64,000 nt of DNA from Spartobacteria bacterium (GTDB lineage Bacteria; Verrucomicrobiota; Verrucomicrobiia; Chthoniobacterales; Chthoniobacteraceae). The translations under genes and the position numbers were made by a program. The notes beneath the pieces were generated by a model. The model saw nothing but the letters and a program-made list of their open reading frames with translations. It searched no databases and was not told the origin of the DNA. The stretch spans positions 124,001 through 188,000 of the forward strand of contig JAJPJG010000032.1 in NCBI GenBank assembly GCA_021324395.1, written 5' to 3'. Positions 25,302-34,343 of this stretch are shown here, piece after piece (the first letter of the stretch is position 1; each line of letters begins with the position of its first letter).

Positions 25302-28091
25302 ATGTCCCCCGCGCCGGAAAAGTCGGCGAACGAAGCTCGCGAAGCGGCAGGCAAAAATGCGAGCTCCGGAACGCCAGGTAAATTGCAAGGCGGGCGTCTT
25401 TCCGAGATACAACCGACAAATATCGTCAAACTCGACACGTCGGATGCGGTTACGCAGGCGCTCGATCAAGTTTTAGCACAAACTGAAACTTCGCCCGATG
25501 CGGCGAACGCGCTCGAGGCGCTGGCAGCGCAGCTCGATCGTGCAGTCCAGTCCAAAGACGAAGCCATCGCGCAGCTCGAGCAGGCGCGAAAAAATGCGCA
25601 GACGCAGCTCGATGCACTCGGTGTCGAGCGCGACACCGCGCAAAAGTCGCGCGACGCGCTTTCACGCGAAGCGGAGAAATTGCGCAGCGAACTCGCGCAG
25701 CAGCGCGACCGTTTTGAGGAACAAATCGCGGCGGTCACGGCCGAGCGCGATGCGATTGCGCGCGAGCGGAAGGAAACGCTGGCGCAATTCACGAAGGAAC
25801 GCGAGGACTACAAACGGCAAATCACGAGCGTAAGCCAGCTCGCGGATGATTTGACGAAAAAGCTCGCGAATGTGTCCGCGCAATTTGCGAAGACGCAGCA
25901 AAGCCTCGAGCAGCGCATCGATCTCATCACCGGCCAGCGCGAGCATACGGAAGTCGAGCGGCAGGCCGCGGTCGACCTGCTCAACAAGGAACGCGAAGCG
26001 CATCGTCGCGAAATCGAGGAGCTGACGAAAGCGCGGGATCGCGTCACAACGCAGCGCGAGGAAATTGCGGCCGCACTCGCGGAGACAAAACGCGCGACGC
26101 AAAAACAAATCGAATTTCTCACGCGGCAGCACGAGGAATTGAGCGAAGCGCGCAGCAAACTCGAAGCCGATCTCGCCAAAACACGCGGGCAGTCCGAAAC
26201 CAAAATTGCATCGCTAACCAAGAAGCTCAACGAGTCGATTGCCGAGCACGAAAAAACGGCGGCGGAACTGAAATCGCTGCGCGCGGACTATCAAAAGGAA
26301 ACGGAGATTTTAATCGCGCAACGCGATGATGTGACGCGCGAGCGAAATGAATTGCGGACTTATCGCGAAGTGACGCGCGTGGCGCACGAGCGTGAATTGC
26401 GCGCGCGCGACGAGCAGGTGCAGGCGATGGCCGCGCAACGCGACCAGGCGATCGAGCAGCTCGCATGCGACCGCGACTTTAATCAAAAACAAACCGAATC
26501 GATCTCTTACGAGCGTGACATCGTCGCCAATGAACGCGACGAAGCGGTCGCGGGGCTGACGAATTTAAAAGAAGCGCACACGCGCGAGCGTCTCGCGCTT
26601 TCCGCAGAGCGCGATGCGGTGCTGCAACAACGCGCCGACACTTTGCAGCAGATCGAGCAATTGCGCATCGCGCACCGCCACGAAATCGAGGCGCTGCGTC
26701 GCGAGCGCGACAGTTTGATCGACCAGCGCGCGGATGTGACGGCGCAGCTGGATCGATTCACGGCCGCGCTCGGCGAGGAGCGCACGTCTGCGTTGCGCGA
26801 GGAAACCGAAGCGGTGCGCCAGCTGGCGGACCTTCAGCAAACGCATCAGGCCGATTTTGAAGCGCTGCAACAGCAAGTTGCACAATTGACAACGGAGCGT
26901 GACGACGCGCTCGCGCAGCTCGCTCCGTTTACGGCCATGCAACAGGTCGAACAGGAGACTTTCGGGGCCGCCTCCGCTCGTAAATACGAGCAGGGCGGCA
27001 GGGTGGGCGGCGATGCCACGGGCACGACCGTCCGCGCAGTTGACGGAATCGCCGAGCGCGAAGTCCTGATGAAAATTGCGAATACGGAAACTGCGTCGCC
27101 TGCGGAAGCGCTGCGTGAGTTGTTGCGCGAAGCGCGCACGCTCGCACGGCTCGACCACCCCGGCATTTTGCCGCTCTACGAGGTCGGTCTCGATGAAAGC
27201 GGACGCCCGTTTTACACCGCACGCGCCGCGCAAGGTGTGACGCTGCGGCAGATTCTCGACGAAATCGAGGATGGGCGCACCGGCACCAGCATTCATTTTA
27301 CGCTGCGTCGCATGCTTTCGATTTTCCATCGCATCTGCGACGCCGTCGCCTACGCGCATGCGCAGGGAATTGTGCACGGTTCGTTGCAGGCCGGCCACAT
27401 ATTGATCGGCGAATACGGCGAGGTGTTCGTGACCGGATGGGGTGCGGGCGGAAATGCGATTTACGCCGATTCACGGCCGCGGCCGGAGATTGACGTGTGC
27501 GCGCTTGGGAAAATTCTTTACGAGATCGTCACGCTGACTACGCCGCCTGATCCGAACCAGCTTGCACGCGAAAACATGCCGAAGTCGCAAGCCGCGTCGA
27601 AGTCGAAAAAACAAAAAGCACCGCAGCAATCCGACTCGCATATGCGCCGTCACGATGCGCTTGCGGCGATCCTGCTGCGCGCGGCGGAAAAAGCGATCGG
27701 GCGGCACGGCGAGCATCCGCACTTTAGCGTGCGCGAATTGCAGCGCGAAGTGGATGCTTACGGCAATAGCTTCGACGATCCGTCCGAGAGAATGACTGTC
27801 GGCAAAATCGTTGGGCAACTTCTGATGGAGCGGAAATGGTTCTTCGCCGCGATCACCGCGGTGATTCTCGCTGCAATCGCGTTGTCCGGATTGACCGTTG
27901 CGCGCAATTATCTCTCGAGCAGAACGCCAATCATCGCACCGCAAACCGCGTCCGACCATTTGAGCGAAATCCTTGCAGGCGACAAAAAGGAGTTGAACGT
28001 TCCGCCGCTGCCTCCGGTGCCGCCCGCGAGACCCGCCGCATCGGCGGCAGCGCAAAGTCCGGCGACACGCGGCTCGCGCGGTGTTCGCTGA
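25302..28091 (+). CDS. Giant coiled-coil protein with C-terminal protein-kinase-like (pseudokinase) domain and membrane anchor
   Basis: 929 residues in three parts. Residues about 70-560 are a nearly continuous heptad-rich coiled coil (Glu/Arg/Gln/Ala, many repeats like TAERDAI and RERDSLI). Residues about 565-790 are kinase-like: a strand VLMKIA with the ATP-site Lys near 589, ARTLARLDHPGILPLYEVG, and a catalytic-loop equivalent IVHGSLQAGHILI near 687-699. There the HRD Asp is Ser and the metal-ligand Asn is His; the DFG region reads VTGWG near 708-712. A membrane helix follows near 846-866, then a Pro/Ala-rich tail. Loss of the catalytic Asp residues argues for a pseudokinase scaffold. It is monocistronic. 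Confidence 0.8.
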   Translation: MSPAPEKSANEAREAAGKNASSGTPGKLQGGRLSEIQPTNIVKLDTSDAVTQALDQVLAQTETSPDAANALEALAAQLDRAVQSKDEAIAQLEQARKNAQTQLDALGVERDTAQKSRDALSREAEKLRSELAQQRDRFEEQIAAVTAERDAIARERKETLAQFTKEREDYKRQITSVSQLADDLTKKLANVSAQFAKTQQSLEQRIDLITGQREHTEVERQAAVDLLNKEREAHRREIEELTKARDRVTTQREEIAAALAETKRATQKQIEFLTRQHEELSEARSKLEADLAKTRGQSETKIASLTKKLNESIAEHEKTAAELKSLRADYQKETEILIAQRDDVTRERNELRTYREVTRVAHERELRARDEQVQAMAAQRDQAIEQLACDRDFNQKQTESISYERDIVANERDEAVAGLTNLKEAHTRERLALSAERDAVLQQRADTLQQIEQLRIAHRHEIEALRRERDSLIDQRADVTAQLDRFTAALGEERTSALREETEAVRQLADLQQTHQADFEALQQQVAQLTTERDDALAQLAPFTAMQQVEQETFGAASARKYEQGGRVGGDATGTTVRAVDGIAEREVLMKIANTETASPAEALRELLREARTLARLDHPGILPLYEVGLDESGRPFYTARAAQGVTLRQILDEIEDGRTGTSIHFTLRRMLSIFHRICDAVAYAHAQGIVHGSLQAGHILIGEYGEVFVTGWGAGGNAIYADSRPRPEIDVCALGKILYEIVTLTTPPDPNQLARENMPKSQAASKSKKQKAPQQSDSHMRRHDALAAILLRAAEKAIGRHGEHPHFSVRELQREVDAYGNSFDDPSERMTVGKIVGQLLMERKWFFAAITAVILAAIALSGLTVARNYLSSRTPIIAPQTASDHLSEILAGDKKELNVPPLPPVPPARPAASAAAQSPATRGSRGVR

Positions 28092-28188
28092 TCTCAGTCG
28101 CGCGTCAAGCGAATCATCGGTTTGCGCGAAACTTTTTGCGCAAAAACATTTTTGCCGCGCGATGCGTGACGCGTAGAATTGCGTTCCC

Positions 28189-29082
28189 ATGCGAGGCAAC
28201 GATTCGCACAAAACCACACTCGGCATCGTGCAGATGCGCTGCACGCCGAAGCCCGACGAAAACCTTTCGCGTGCGCTCGACTTCGTCCGAGACGCAGCGA
28301 AGAAAGGTGCGCGCGTCGTCTGTCTTCCCGAGCTGTTTCGCTCGCAATATTTTTGCCAGGCCGAGGACCACGAATATTTCAAGCTCGCCGAGGAGATTCC
28401 CGGCCCGTCCACCCGCGCGCTGGCGGAGCTTGCGCACGAGTTAAACATTGTGGTTATCGCGTCGCTTTTCGAAAAACGCGGCGCGGGTATTTACCACAAC
28501 ACTGCGGCGATCATCGACGCGGACGGCGAGCTGCTCGGGAAATACCGCAAGATGCACATCCCCGACGATCCGCTTTACTACGAGAAATTTTACTTCACGC
28601 CGGGCGATCTCGGCTTTCGCGCGTGGCGCACGAAACACGCGAACATCGGCGTCTGCGTCTGCTGGGATCAATGGTATCCCGAGGCCGCCCGCCTGACTGC
28701 GTTGCGTGGCGCCGAGATTCTGTTTTACCCGACCGCGATCGGCTGGCATCCGGGCGAGAAAGCCGAATTCGGCAAGCAGCAGCACGACGCGTGGGAAACG
28801 ATCCAGCGCAGCCACGCAATCGCGAACGGCTGCTACGTCGCGGTGCCCAATCGAATCGGCCACGAAGCTCACAACGGCGGCCCGGGCATCGAGTTTTGGG
28901 GACAAAGTTTCATCGTCGCGCCCGATGGACGGATCATCGCGAAAGCAAGCATCGACCGCGAAGAAATCCTCATCGCGGAAGTCGATCTCGCGCAACTCGA
29001 CATGCAGCGAACGCATTGGCCGTTCTTCCGCGACCGCCGTATTGATGCCTACTCCGATATAGGCAAGCGATACATTGATTAG
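28189..29082 (+). CDS. aguB: N-carbamoylputrescine amidase
   Basis: 297 residues, nitrilase superfamily. The Glu-Lys-Cys triad is visible: PELFRSQYF near 49-57, GKYRKMHIPDDPLYYEKFYF near 117-136, and VCVCWDQWYPEAARLTALRG near 155-174. The YYEKFYFTPGD segment is typical of AguB rather than other nitrilases. It hydrolyses N-carbamoylputrescine to putrescine, CO2 and ammonia. The aguA start is 11 bp after its stop. Confidence 0.94.
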   Translation: MRGNDSHKTTLGIVQMRCTPKPDENLSRALDFVRDAAKKGARVVCLPELFRSQYFCQAEDHEYFKLAEEIPGPSTRALAELAHELNIVVIASLFEKRGAGIYHNTAAIIDADGELLGKYRKMHIPDDPLYYEKFYFTPGDLGFRAWRTKHANIGVCVCWDQWYPEAARLTALRGAEILFYPTAIGWHPGEKAEFGKQQHDAWETIQRSHAIANGCYVAVPNRIGHEAHNGGPGIEFWGQSFIVAPDGRIIAKASIDREEILIAEVDLAQLDMQRTHWPFFRDRRIDAYSDIGKRYID

Positions 29083-29092
29083 CGATTTTGTT

Positions 29093-30157
29093 ATGCCGAA
29101 AACGGAATCTCCCCATGTGACCACGCCGGCGGAAATGGGCTACCGCATGCCCGCCGAATGGGAGCCGCACGCCGCCACATGGCTCTCGTGGCCGCGCCGC
29201 GAAGGCATCAGCTTTCCCGATGCATACGACGCCGTTGTGCCGACACTCGCGAAGATGATCGATGCGCTTGCCGATTCCGAGCCGGTGCGCATCAATGTGC
29301 GCGACGCGGACGAGGAGGCGATCGTGCGGGAGCAGTTGAAAAAAAACCGCGCACGGAGCGAGCACGTCGAGTTTTTCCACATCCCGACGAACGAACCATG
29401 GTGTCGCGACCACGGCCCGATTTTTCTCACGCGCAAAGACGACCCGCAAATCGCGATCATCGACTGGGATTACAACGCGTGGGGCTGGAAATATCCGCCG
29501 TTCGACGACGATGACGAAGTCCCGACGCGTGTCGCCGGGCGCCTCGGGTTGCCCGTTTACAAACCGGGGATGGTGCTCGAGGGCGGCTCGATCGACGTCA
29601 ACGGCAACGGCACGTTGTTAACGACAAGCTCCTGTTTGTTAAATCCGAATCGCAACCCGGATTTCACCAAAAAAGAGATCGAGAAAATGTTGAAGGATTT
29701 TCTAGGTGTCCGGAACATTTTGTGGCTCGGCGACGGCATCGAAGGCGACGACACCGACGGTCACATCGATGACCTCACGCGCTTTGTCAGCCGCGCCACC
29801 GTCGTGACAGTGGTCGAGGAGGACGAGGAGGATCCGAACTTCGCACCGCTGCAGGAAAACCTCGCGAAGCTGCGCGAAATGGACGTCGAGGACGGCACGC
29901 CTATCGAAATCCACACGCTACCGATGCCCGGAAAAATCGTCCGTCAGGGCCAGCGCCTCCCGGCGAGCTACGCGAACTTTTACATCGGCAACAAAGTCGT
30001 CCTCCTACCCGTTTACGGCGACACCTGCGACGCATGGGCCGCCTCCGTCCTGCAAACCGCATTCCCCGACCGCAACATCATCAGCATCGATTGTCGCGAG
30101 TTGATCTGGGGACTCGGTGCGTTCCATTGTTTAACGCAGCAGCAACCCGCCGTTTAG
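29093..30157 (+). CDS. aguA: Agmatine deiminase
   Basis: 354 residues from the ATG at 29093 (MPKTESPHVTT); the TTG at 29075 would overlap aguB and is less likely. PAD-type guanidine-modifying enzyme: MPAEWEPHAATWLSWP near 19-34, NEPWCRDHGPIFL near 99-111, EGGSIDVNGNGTLLTT near 163-178, DGHIDDLTRFV near 222-232 and the catalytic Cys in PVYGDTCD near 310-317. It ends GAFHCLTQQQP. It converts agmatine to N-carbamoylputrescine, the substrate of the adjacent AguB. Confidence 0.95.
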   Translation: MPKTESPHVTTPAEMGYRMPAEWEPHAATWLSWPRREGISFPDAYDAVVPTLAKMIDALADSEPVRINVRDADEEAIVREQLKKNRARSEHVEFFHIPTNEPWCRDHGPIFLTRKDDPQIAIIDWDYNAWGWKYPPFDDDDEVPTRVAGRLGLPVYKPGMVLEGGSIDVNGNGTLLTTSSCLLNPNRNPDFTKKEIEKMLKDFLGVRNILWLGDGIEGDDTDGHIDDLTRFVSRATVVTVVEEDEEDPNFAPLQENLAKLREMDVEDGTPIEIHTLPMPGKIVRQGQRLPASYANFYIGNKVVLLPVYGDTCDAWAASVLQTAFPDRNIISIDCRELIWGLGAFHCLTQQQPAV

Positions 30158-30199
30158 CGGTCAGGTAGTCATCGAGATACTCGTGCGAACGCGGAGCGT

Positions 30200-31072
30200 T
30201 TACAGCGCGATTTCCGCGCCTTCGCGCGCTGCTTCGACGATCGTGTTGCCGCCGAGTTTTGCGGCAATTTTGCGGGCGTGCTCGAGCATTTGAGTCACAC
30301 GCGCGTCGTCGTGATTTGGATCGTGATGAAACAAGAAGAGCCGTTTCACATTCGCGGTCACTGCGATTCGGACGGTGTCATCGAGGCAGCCGTGGCCCCA
30401 GCCGATGTGCGCGTCGTATTCGGCATTATCGTATTGCGAATCGATGACGAGCAAGTCGGCGTCGCGGATGAAATCGATGAGCTTGCGGTTTTTCGTATCG
30501 CAATCGGCGACGCGATCGTAGCTGAACGGCTCGTTGTCGGGTATGTAAACAATCGAACCACCGCTGGTGAAGAGCCGGTAGCCTACGGCCACGCCGGGAT
30601 GATTCACGACCATGGCCTGCACGCGGACTTTGCCGATGGAAAATTCGAAGTCCTTCAGTTCCTCGATGAGGATGTTGCCGGGCATTTCCTTGAGCGCGAT
30701 CGGAAAGTATGGACTCTCCATCATGCCCGCGAGCGTAGTGCCGAGGCCGATCTTCGCGCCTTCGTAGCCGATGATGTGGACTTTGTTTTTCGCCTCGTAG
30801 GCGGGATGAAAAAACGGAAAACCCTGAATGTGGTCCCAGTGCGTGTGCGTGATGAGCAGCGTGAGCTCGAGCGGTTTGCCCGCGAATTCATCGCTGAGCG
30901 CATTCCCGAGCGGACGAATGCCCGTGCCGGCATCGAGGATGATCAACTCGCCGTCAGCGCGGACTTCGAGGCACGACGTGTTGCCGCCGTAGTGAACAGT
31001 CGTTGGCCCCGGCACCGGCACGGAGCCACGCACGCCCCAGAATTTAACGCGACAACGTGACGGTGTTTCCAT
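30200..31072 (-). CDS. MBL-fold metallo-hydrolase
   Basis: 290 residues. It begins with the group-specific VKFWGVRGSVPVPGP and YGGNTSCLEVR. The zinc motif THTHWDHIQGFPFF near 74-87 is intact, followed by VNHPGVAVGYRL, the Asp/His positions YIPDNEP and LLVIDSQYDNAEY, GWGHG, and FLFHHDPNHDD. This subgroup resembles cyclic-nucleotide and phospholipid phosphodiesterase-like hydrolases, often found with response regulators. The substrate is unknown. It lies downstream of the HU gene but is separated from it by a strong terminator. Confidence 0.85.
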   Translation of the reverse strand: METPSRCRVKFWGVRGSVPVPGPTTVHYGGNTSCLEVRADGELIILDAGTGIRPLGNALSDEFAGKPLELTLLITHTHWDHIQGFPFFHPAYEAKNKVHIIGYEGAKIGLGTTLAGMMESPYFPIALKEMPGNILIEELKDFEFSIGKVRVQAMVVNHPGVAVGYRLFTSGGSIVYIPDNEPFSYDRVADCDTKNRKLIDFIRDADLLVIDSQYDNAEYDAHIGWGHGCLDDTVRIAVTANVKRLFLFHHDPNHDDARVTQMLEHARKIAAKLGGNTIVEAAREGAEIAL

Positions 31073-31102
31073 GGATTGGCTTCGCGGATTTCAAACGAGA
31101 TG

Positions 31103-31146
31103 GAAAAAAAGAAAACCCGTTTTGCCGGAAGGCGAAACGGGTTTTC
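31103..31146 (-). terminator. Strong Rho-independent terminator of the HU gene
   Basis: A 16-bp stem (31111-31126 with 31131-31146, one G-T pair) closes a GGAA tetraloop. Reading leftward, it is followed by a run of seven U at 31104-31110. It lies 22 bp after the HU stop and 31 bp before the MBL hydrolase start. Confidence 0.93.
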
Positions 31147-31167
31147 TCGGTTTCTGAGGGGGAAAGT

Positions 31168-31440
31168 TTACAGCTTGCTTTTGAGCTCTTTGCCCGCGGC
31201 GAATTTCACCGTCTTCGATTTTTTGATTTTGATCTTTTCTCCGGTCTTTGGATTGATCCCCATGCGCGCGGCGCGTTCCGCGACGCGGAAGGTGCCAAAG
31301 CCCACGAGTTGGACCGATTTGTCTTTGCGGATGCCGGTTTTGATACCGTCAATGACCGCGCTGACCGCGCGCTCGGCTTCCGCCCGGCTGCTAGCGCCGA
31401 GCGATTTCACGACCGCGTCCACGAGTTCTGATTTGTTCAT
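31168..31440 (-). CDS. hup: HU-family DNA-binding protein
   Basis: 90 residues from the ATG at 31440 (MNKSELVDAVVKSLG), preceded by a good AAGGA ribosome site; the frame extends upstream but without coding character. It has VQLVGFGTFRVAERAAR and the arm motif GINPKTGEKIKIKKSKTVKF, placing it in the HU/IHF family. The arm tip Asn-Pro that kinks DNA is present. It is a nucleoid-organising dimer, expressed alone between a divergent promoter region and a strong terminator. Confidence 0.95.
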   Translation of the reverse strand: MNKSELVDAVVKSLGASSRAEAERAVSAVIDGIKTGIRKDKSVQLVGFGTFRVAERAARMGINPKTGEKIKIKKSKTVKFAAGKELKSKL

Positions 31441-31515
31441 GAATTGTTTTCCTTGGTTTAGAAGTTTTGCTTTCGGGTTTGTCTGGAGGCGCTCCAGCGA
31501 AAGTGTGGTTGTTCT

Positions 31516-31539
31516 GACAGCGCGTATAATTTCTGTCAA
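31516..31539. promoter_or_regulatory. Divergent promoter region with TGACAG-N12-CTGTCA inverted repeat
   Basis: In the 192-bp gap between hup (leftward) and the gamma carbonic anhydrase gene (rightward), a 6-bp inverted repeat TGACAG/CTGTCA spans 31516-31539. Within it a TATAAT (31526-31531) faces right, and TTGACA (31535-31540 complement) faces left as a -35 candidate for hup, though its -10 partner is poor. Promoter consensus in this phylum is not established to me, so this is a suggestion only. Confidence 0.35.
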
Positions 31540-31632
31540 CTTGGTTTTTGAAAAAAAATAGGAAGCGCTGCGAGGTATCTGTTCATCGCCTGCGCGATTG
31601 ATTCGACAAAACAAAAACCGCAGCATCGGCGC

Positions 31633-32160
31633 ATGACTTTAGACGAAAGACTCGGGCGCTATTACGCGCGGACACCGGCGGTTCATCCGAGCGCGTTCGT
31701 CGCGCCGGGAGCCGCACTGATCGGCGACGTGACGATCGGCGAGCAGGCGAGTGTCTGGTTTCACACGACGATTCGCGCGGACATCAACTCGATCACGATC
31801 GGGCCGCGCTCGAATATCCAGGACGGCTCGGTAATTCATCTAGCGGACGATTTCGGAACGGTCGTCGGCGAACTCGTCACGGTCGGGCATCGCGCGATTT
31901 TGCACGCGTGCACAGTCGATAACGAAGTGCTGGTCGGCATGGGTGCGATTCTGCTCGATGGCGTGGAAGTCGGCGCGCGGTCAATCATCGGCGCGAATGC
32001 GCTCGTCACACAGCACACGCAGATTCCGCCAGGTTCGCTCGTGCTCGGTTCGCCGGCGAAAGTCGTGCGCCAGCTCGATCTCGAGGAGCAGCGCTGGCTT
32101 GCGAGTTGGGCGCAAAAATACGTCGAGCTTTCGCGCCGCTATTTGGCCGACAAGCGTTAA
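31633..32160 (+). CDS. Gamma carbonic anhydrase family protein
   Basis: 175 residues of left-handed beta-helix hexapeptide repeats: AVHPSAFVAPGAALIGDVTIG, SVWFHTTIRADINSITIGPR, IQDGSVIHL. The metal-ligand His residues are in SVIHLAD and VGHRAILHACTV. An amphipathic C-terminal helix ends it. This is the YrdA/PaaY/CaiE group; many members bind zinc, and some are carbonic anhydrases while others act on acyl groups. Its stop overlaps the speA stop, so the two genes converge. Confidence 0.9.
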   Translation: MTLDERLGRYYARTPAVHPSAFVAPGAALIGDVTIGEQASVWFHTTIRADINSITIGPRSNIQDGSVIHLADDFGTVVGELVTVGHRAILHACTVDNEVLVGMGAILLDGVEVGARSIIGANALVTQHTQIPPGSLVLGSPAKVVRQLDLEEQRWLASWAQKYVELSRRYLADKR

Positions 32161-34103
32161 ACGATCGACGGCACGGGCGCGGCGGCTTGCTTCGCGCCGT
32201 TGAGGTGCAGATACGTGTAGCCTTTGAGCTCACGCTCGTAATTGGCGAGCAGCTTCATTGCTTCGTTCGGTTTCAAGCGATCGCTTTTGATCGCCGCATC
32301 GACCTGCGCCTTGACGAGGCGGATCAACTCGTTCTGGTCCCACTGCGTAAGCGTGAGCACTTCGCCGATGGTGCTGCCCTCGATCGTTTCCTCAATGTAG
32401 AAGCCGTCCTCCTCATCGTCATCGAGAAACAGGTGCGCCTCGTTCACGCGCCCGAATAAATTATGCAGGTCGCCCATGATGTCCTGATACGCCCCCATCA
32501 GGAAGATGCCGATGTAGTAAGGCTCGCCGGATCGGAGGCGATGGAGCGGCAGCGTTTCTTTAACATCCTGCAAATCGATGAATTTGCTGACCTTTCCATC
32601 CGAGTCGCACGTGATGTCGACGAGCGTGCCATTGCGCTCCGGTTTTTCGTCCAGCCGGTGAATCGGCATGATCGGGAAAAGTTGCCCGAGCGCCCAGTGG
32701 TCGAGCAGCGACTGGAAGACGGAGAAATTGCAGACGTATTGGTCGCTGAGCGAAGTTTCGAGTTGTTTAATTTCGTCGGGCACATATTCCGAATCCCGAA
32801 AATGCTCGACGATGCGTTGCGCGATGCGCCAATAAATCGCCTCGATCTTCGCTTTGCTCCGCAAATCGACGAGCCCGAGATCGAACATCACCTGCGATTG
32901 CTCCTTGATCTGCTGCGCGTCGTGCATGCCTTCCATTTTGCTGTGACGCATGAGATTGCGCTCGATGTCGATGATGTCGCGCACGAGCTTCGAATCGCTC
33001 TCCGTCGGCTCGACATCGATCGGCGTGGAATTCTTTTCAATCGAGCCGAACGCCTCGACGACGAGCACCGAGTGATGCGCGACAATCGCGCGGCCGCTTT
33101 CGCTCACGATGGTCGGATGCGGCACTTTTTCCGAGTCGCAGACATCCATCAGGTTGTAAACAATGTCGCGCGCGTATTCCTGCAACGAATAGTTCGTTGA
33201 GCTGTCGAACGTCGTGCGCGAACCGTCGTAATCAACACCGAGTCCGCCGCCGACATCGATGTAGCCGAGATCGTGGCCGAGCTTCGCGAGCTTTGCGTAA
33301 AAGCGCGCCGCTTCGCGCACCGCGCGTTTGATCGTGCCGATGTCCGGCACCTGCGAGCCGACGTGGAAATGAACGAGCTTTAAACAATGCGCGAGTCCTT
33401 CGCGTTTCAACGTCTCGCTCGCACAAACCAGATCAGCCGTCGACAGGCCGAACTTCGCATTTTCTCCGCCGCTCGTCGCCCATTTGCCCGCGCCTTTCGA
33501 CTGCAAGCGCACGCGCAAGCCGATCAGCGGCTCCACGCCGACTTCGCGCGATACGCGCAAAATTTCAAAAAGCTCCTCGAGCTTTTCCACGACCATGACG
33601 ACGCGCTTGCCGAGCTTCGTGCCGAGCAGTGCGTTGTTGATGAAAATCGTGTCCTTATAGCCGTTGCAAATGATCAAACTCTCCGGGTCGTTATGAATTG
33701 CGAGCGCCGCAATCAGTTCGGGCTTGCTGCCGACTTCGAGCCCGTAATGAAACGGCCTGCCGGCATCCATGATCTCCTCGACGACCTCGCGGAGCTGATT
33801 GACTTTGATCGGAAAAACGCCGCGATACACGTTATTGTAGCCAAACTCGTTGATCGCGGTGTCGAACGCCTTGTTGATCGTCTCCACGCGATGCCGCAGC
33901 AAATCCTGAAAACGGAGCACGAGCGGAAACTTGAGTCCTTGTTCCTTCGCGTCGGCGATGGCTTCCATGATGTCGATCGAGGCACCATTTTGCTGGGGCA
34001 AAATCTGGATGTTGCCGCGCTCATTGATCGTGAAATAACCGCTGCCCCAACGATCAATGTTGTAGAGCGAAATCGCGGATTCGATATCCCAGCTTTGCGT
34101 CAT
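32157..34103 (-). CDS. speA: Biosynthetic arginine decarboxylase
   Basis: 648 residues, the usual SpeA length. It begins WDIESAISLYNIDRWGSGYF. The PLP-Lys strand is GVFPIKVNQLREVVEEI near 95-111, with YGLEVGSKPELIAAL, the glycine-rich IDVGGGLGVDYDGS near 267-280 and a C-terminal region with YYIGIFLMGAYQDIMGDLHNLFG including the aspartate/active-site segment. It is PLP- and Mg-dependent and converts arginine to agmatine, which feeds AguA and AguB encoded 2-4 kb away. It ends with a short Ala/Pro-rich extension. Confidence 0.96.
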   Translation of the reverse strand: MTQSWDIESAISLYNIDRWGSGYFTINERGNIQILPQQNGASIDIMEAIADAKEQGLKFPLVLRFQDLLRHRVETINKAFDTAINEFGYNNVYRGVFPIKVNQLREVVEEIMDAGRPFHYGLEVGSKPELIAALAIHNDPESLIICNGYKDTIFINNALLGTKLGKRVVMVVEKLEELFEILRVSREVGVEPLIGLRVRLQSKGAGKWATSGGENAKFGLSTADLVCASETLKREGLAHCLKLVHFHVGSQVPDIGTIKRAVREAARFYAKLAKLGHDLGYIDVGGGLGVDYDGSRTTFDSSTNYSLQEYARDIVYNLMDVCDSEKVPHPTIVSESGRAIVAHHSVLVVEAFGSIEKNSTPIDVEPTESDSKLVRDIIDIERNLMRHSKMEGMHDAQQIKEQSQVMFDLGLVDLRSKAKIEAIYWRIAQRIVEHFRDSEYVPDEIKQLETSLSDQYVCNFSVFQSLLDHWALGQLFPIMPIHRLDEKPERNGTLVDITCDSDGKVSKFIDLQDVKETLPLHRLRSGEPYYIGIFLMGAYQDIMGDLHNLFGRVNEAHLFLDDDEEDGFYIEETIEGSTIGEVLTLTQWDQNELIRLVKAQVDAAIKSDRLKPNEAMKLLANYERELKGYTYLHLNGAKQAAAPVPSIV

Positions 34104-34343
34104 GCGTCGCGCATATTAGAACTGAGTTTTGCGTTTTCAATACCCACGACGAATTTTTTGTAAAAAAGATTTCGCTCACGACGCAACGAGCCAGCGCTTG
34201 TTGCAAGAATCGCGGAACCGTCCGCCGGCGTCCGGGCGTGAAGAGGGTTCTGCTTTGATTTTCTATCGCGTCGATGAGTCGGCTGCGGCTGTGATAACGC
34301 GCAGTTGGCAAGCGCCGCGCGACCGCGCATATTTTCCCGCTGA

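Noticed and set aside
34104-34343. FMN riboswitch upstream of ribBA
   Set aside because: The conserved GAAATTCCC and ACCGGCGGT elements of the FMN aptamer are not present. A GAACC/GGTTC-closed hairpin near 34214-34250 is seen but cannot be assigned.
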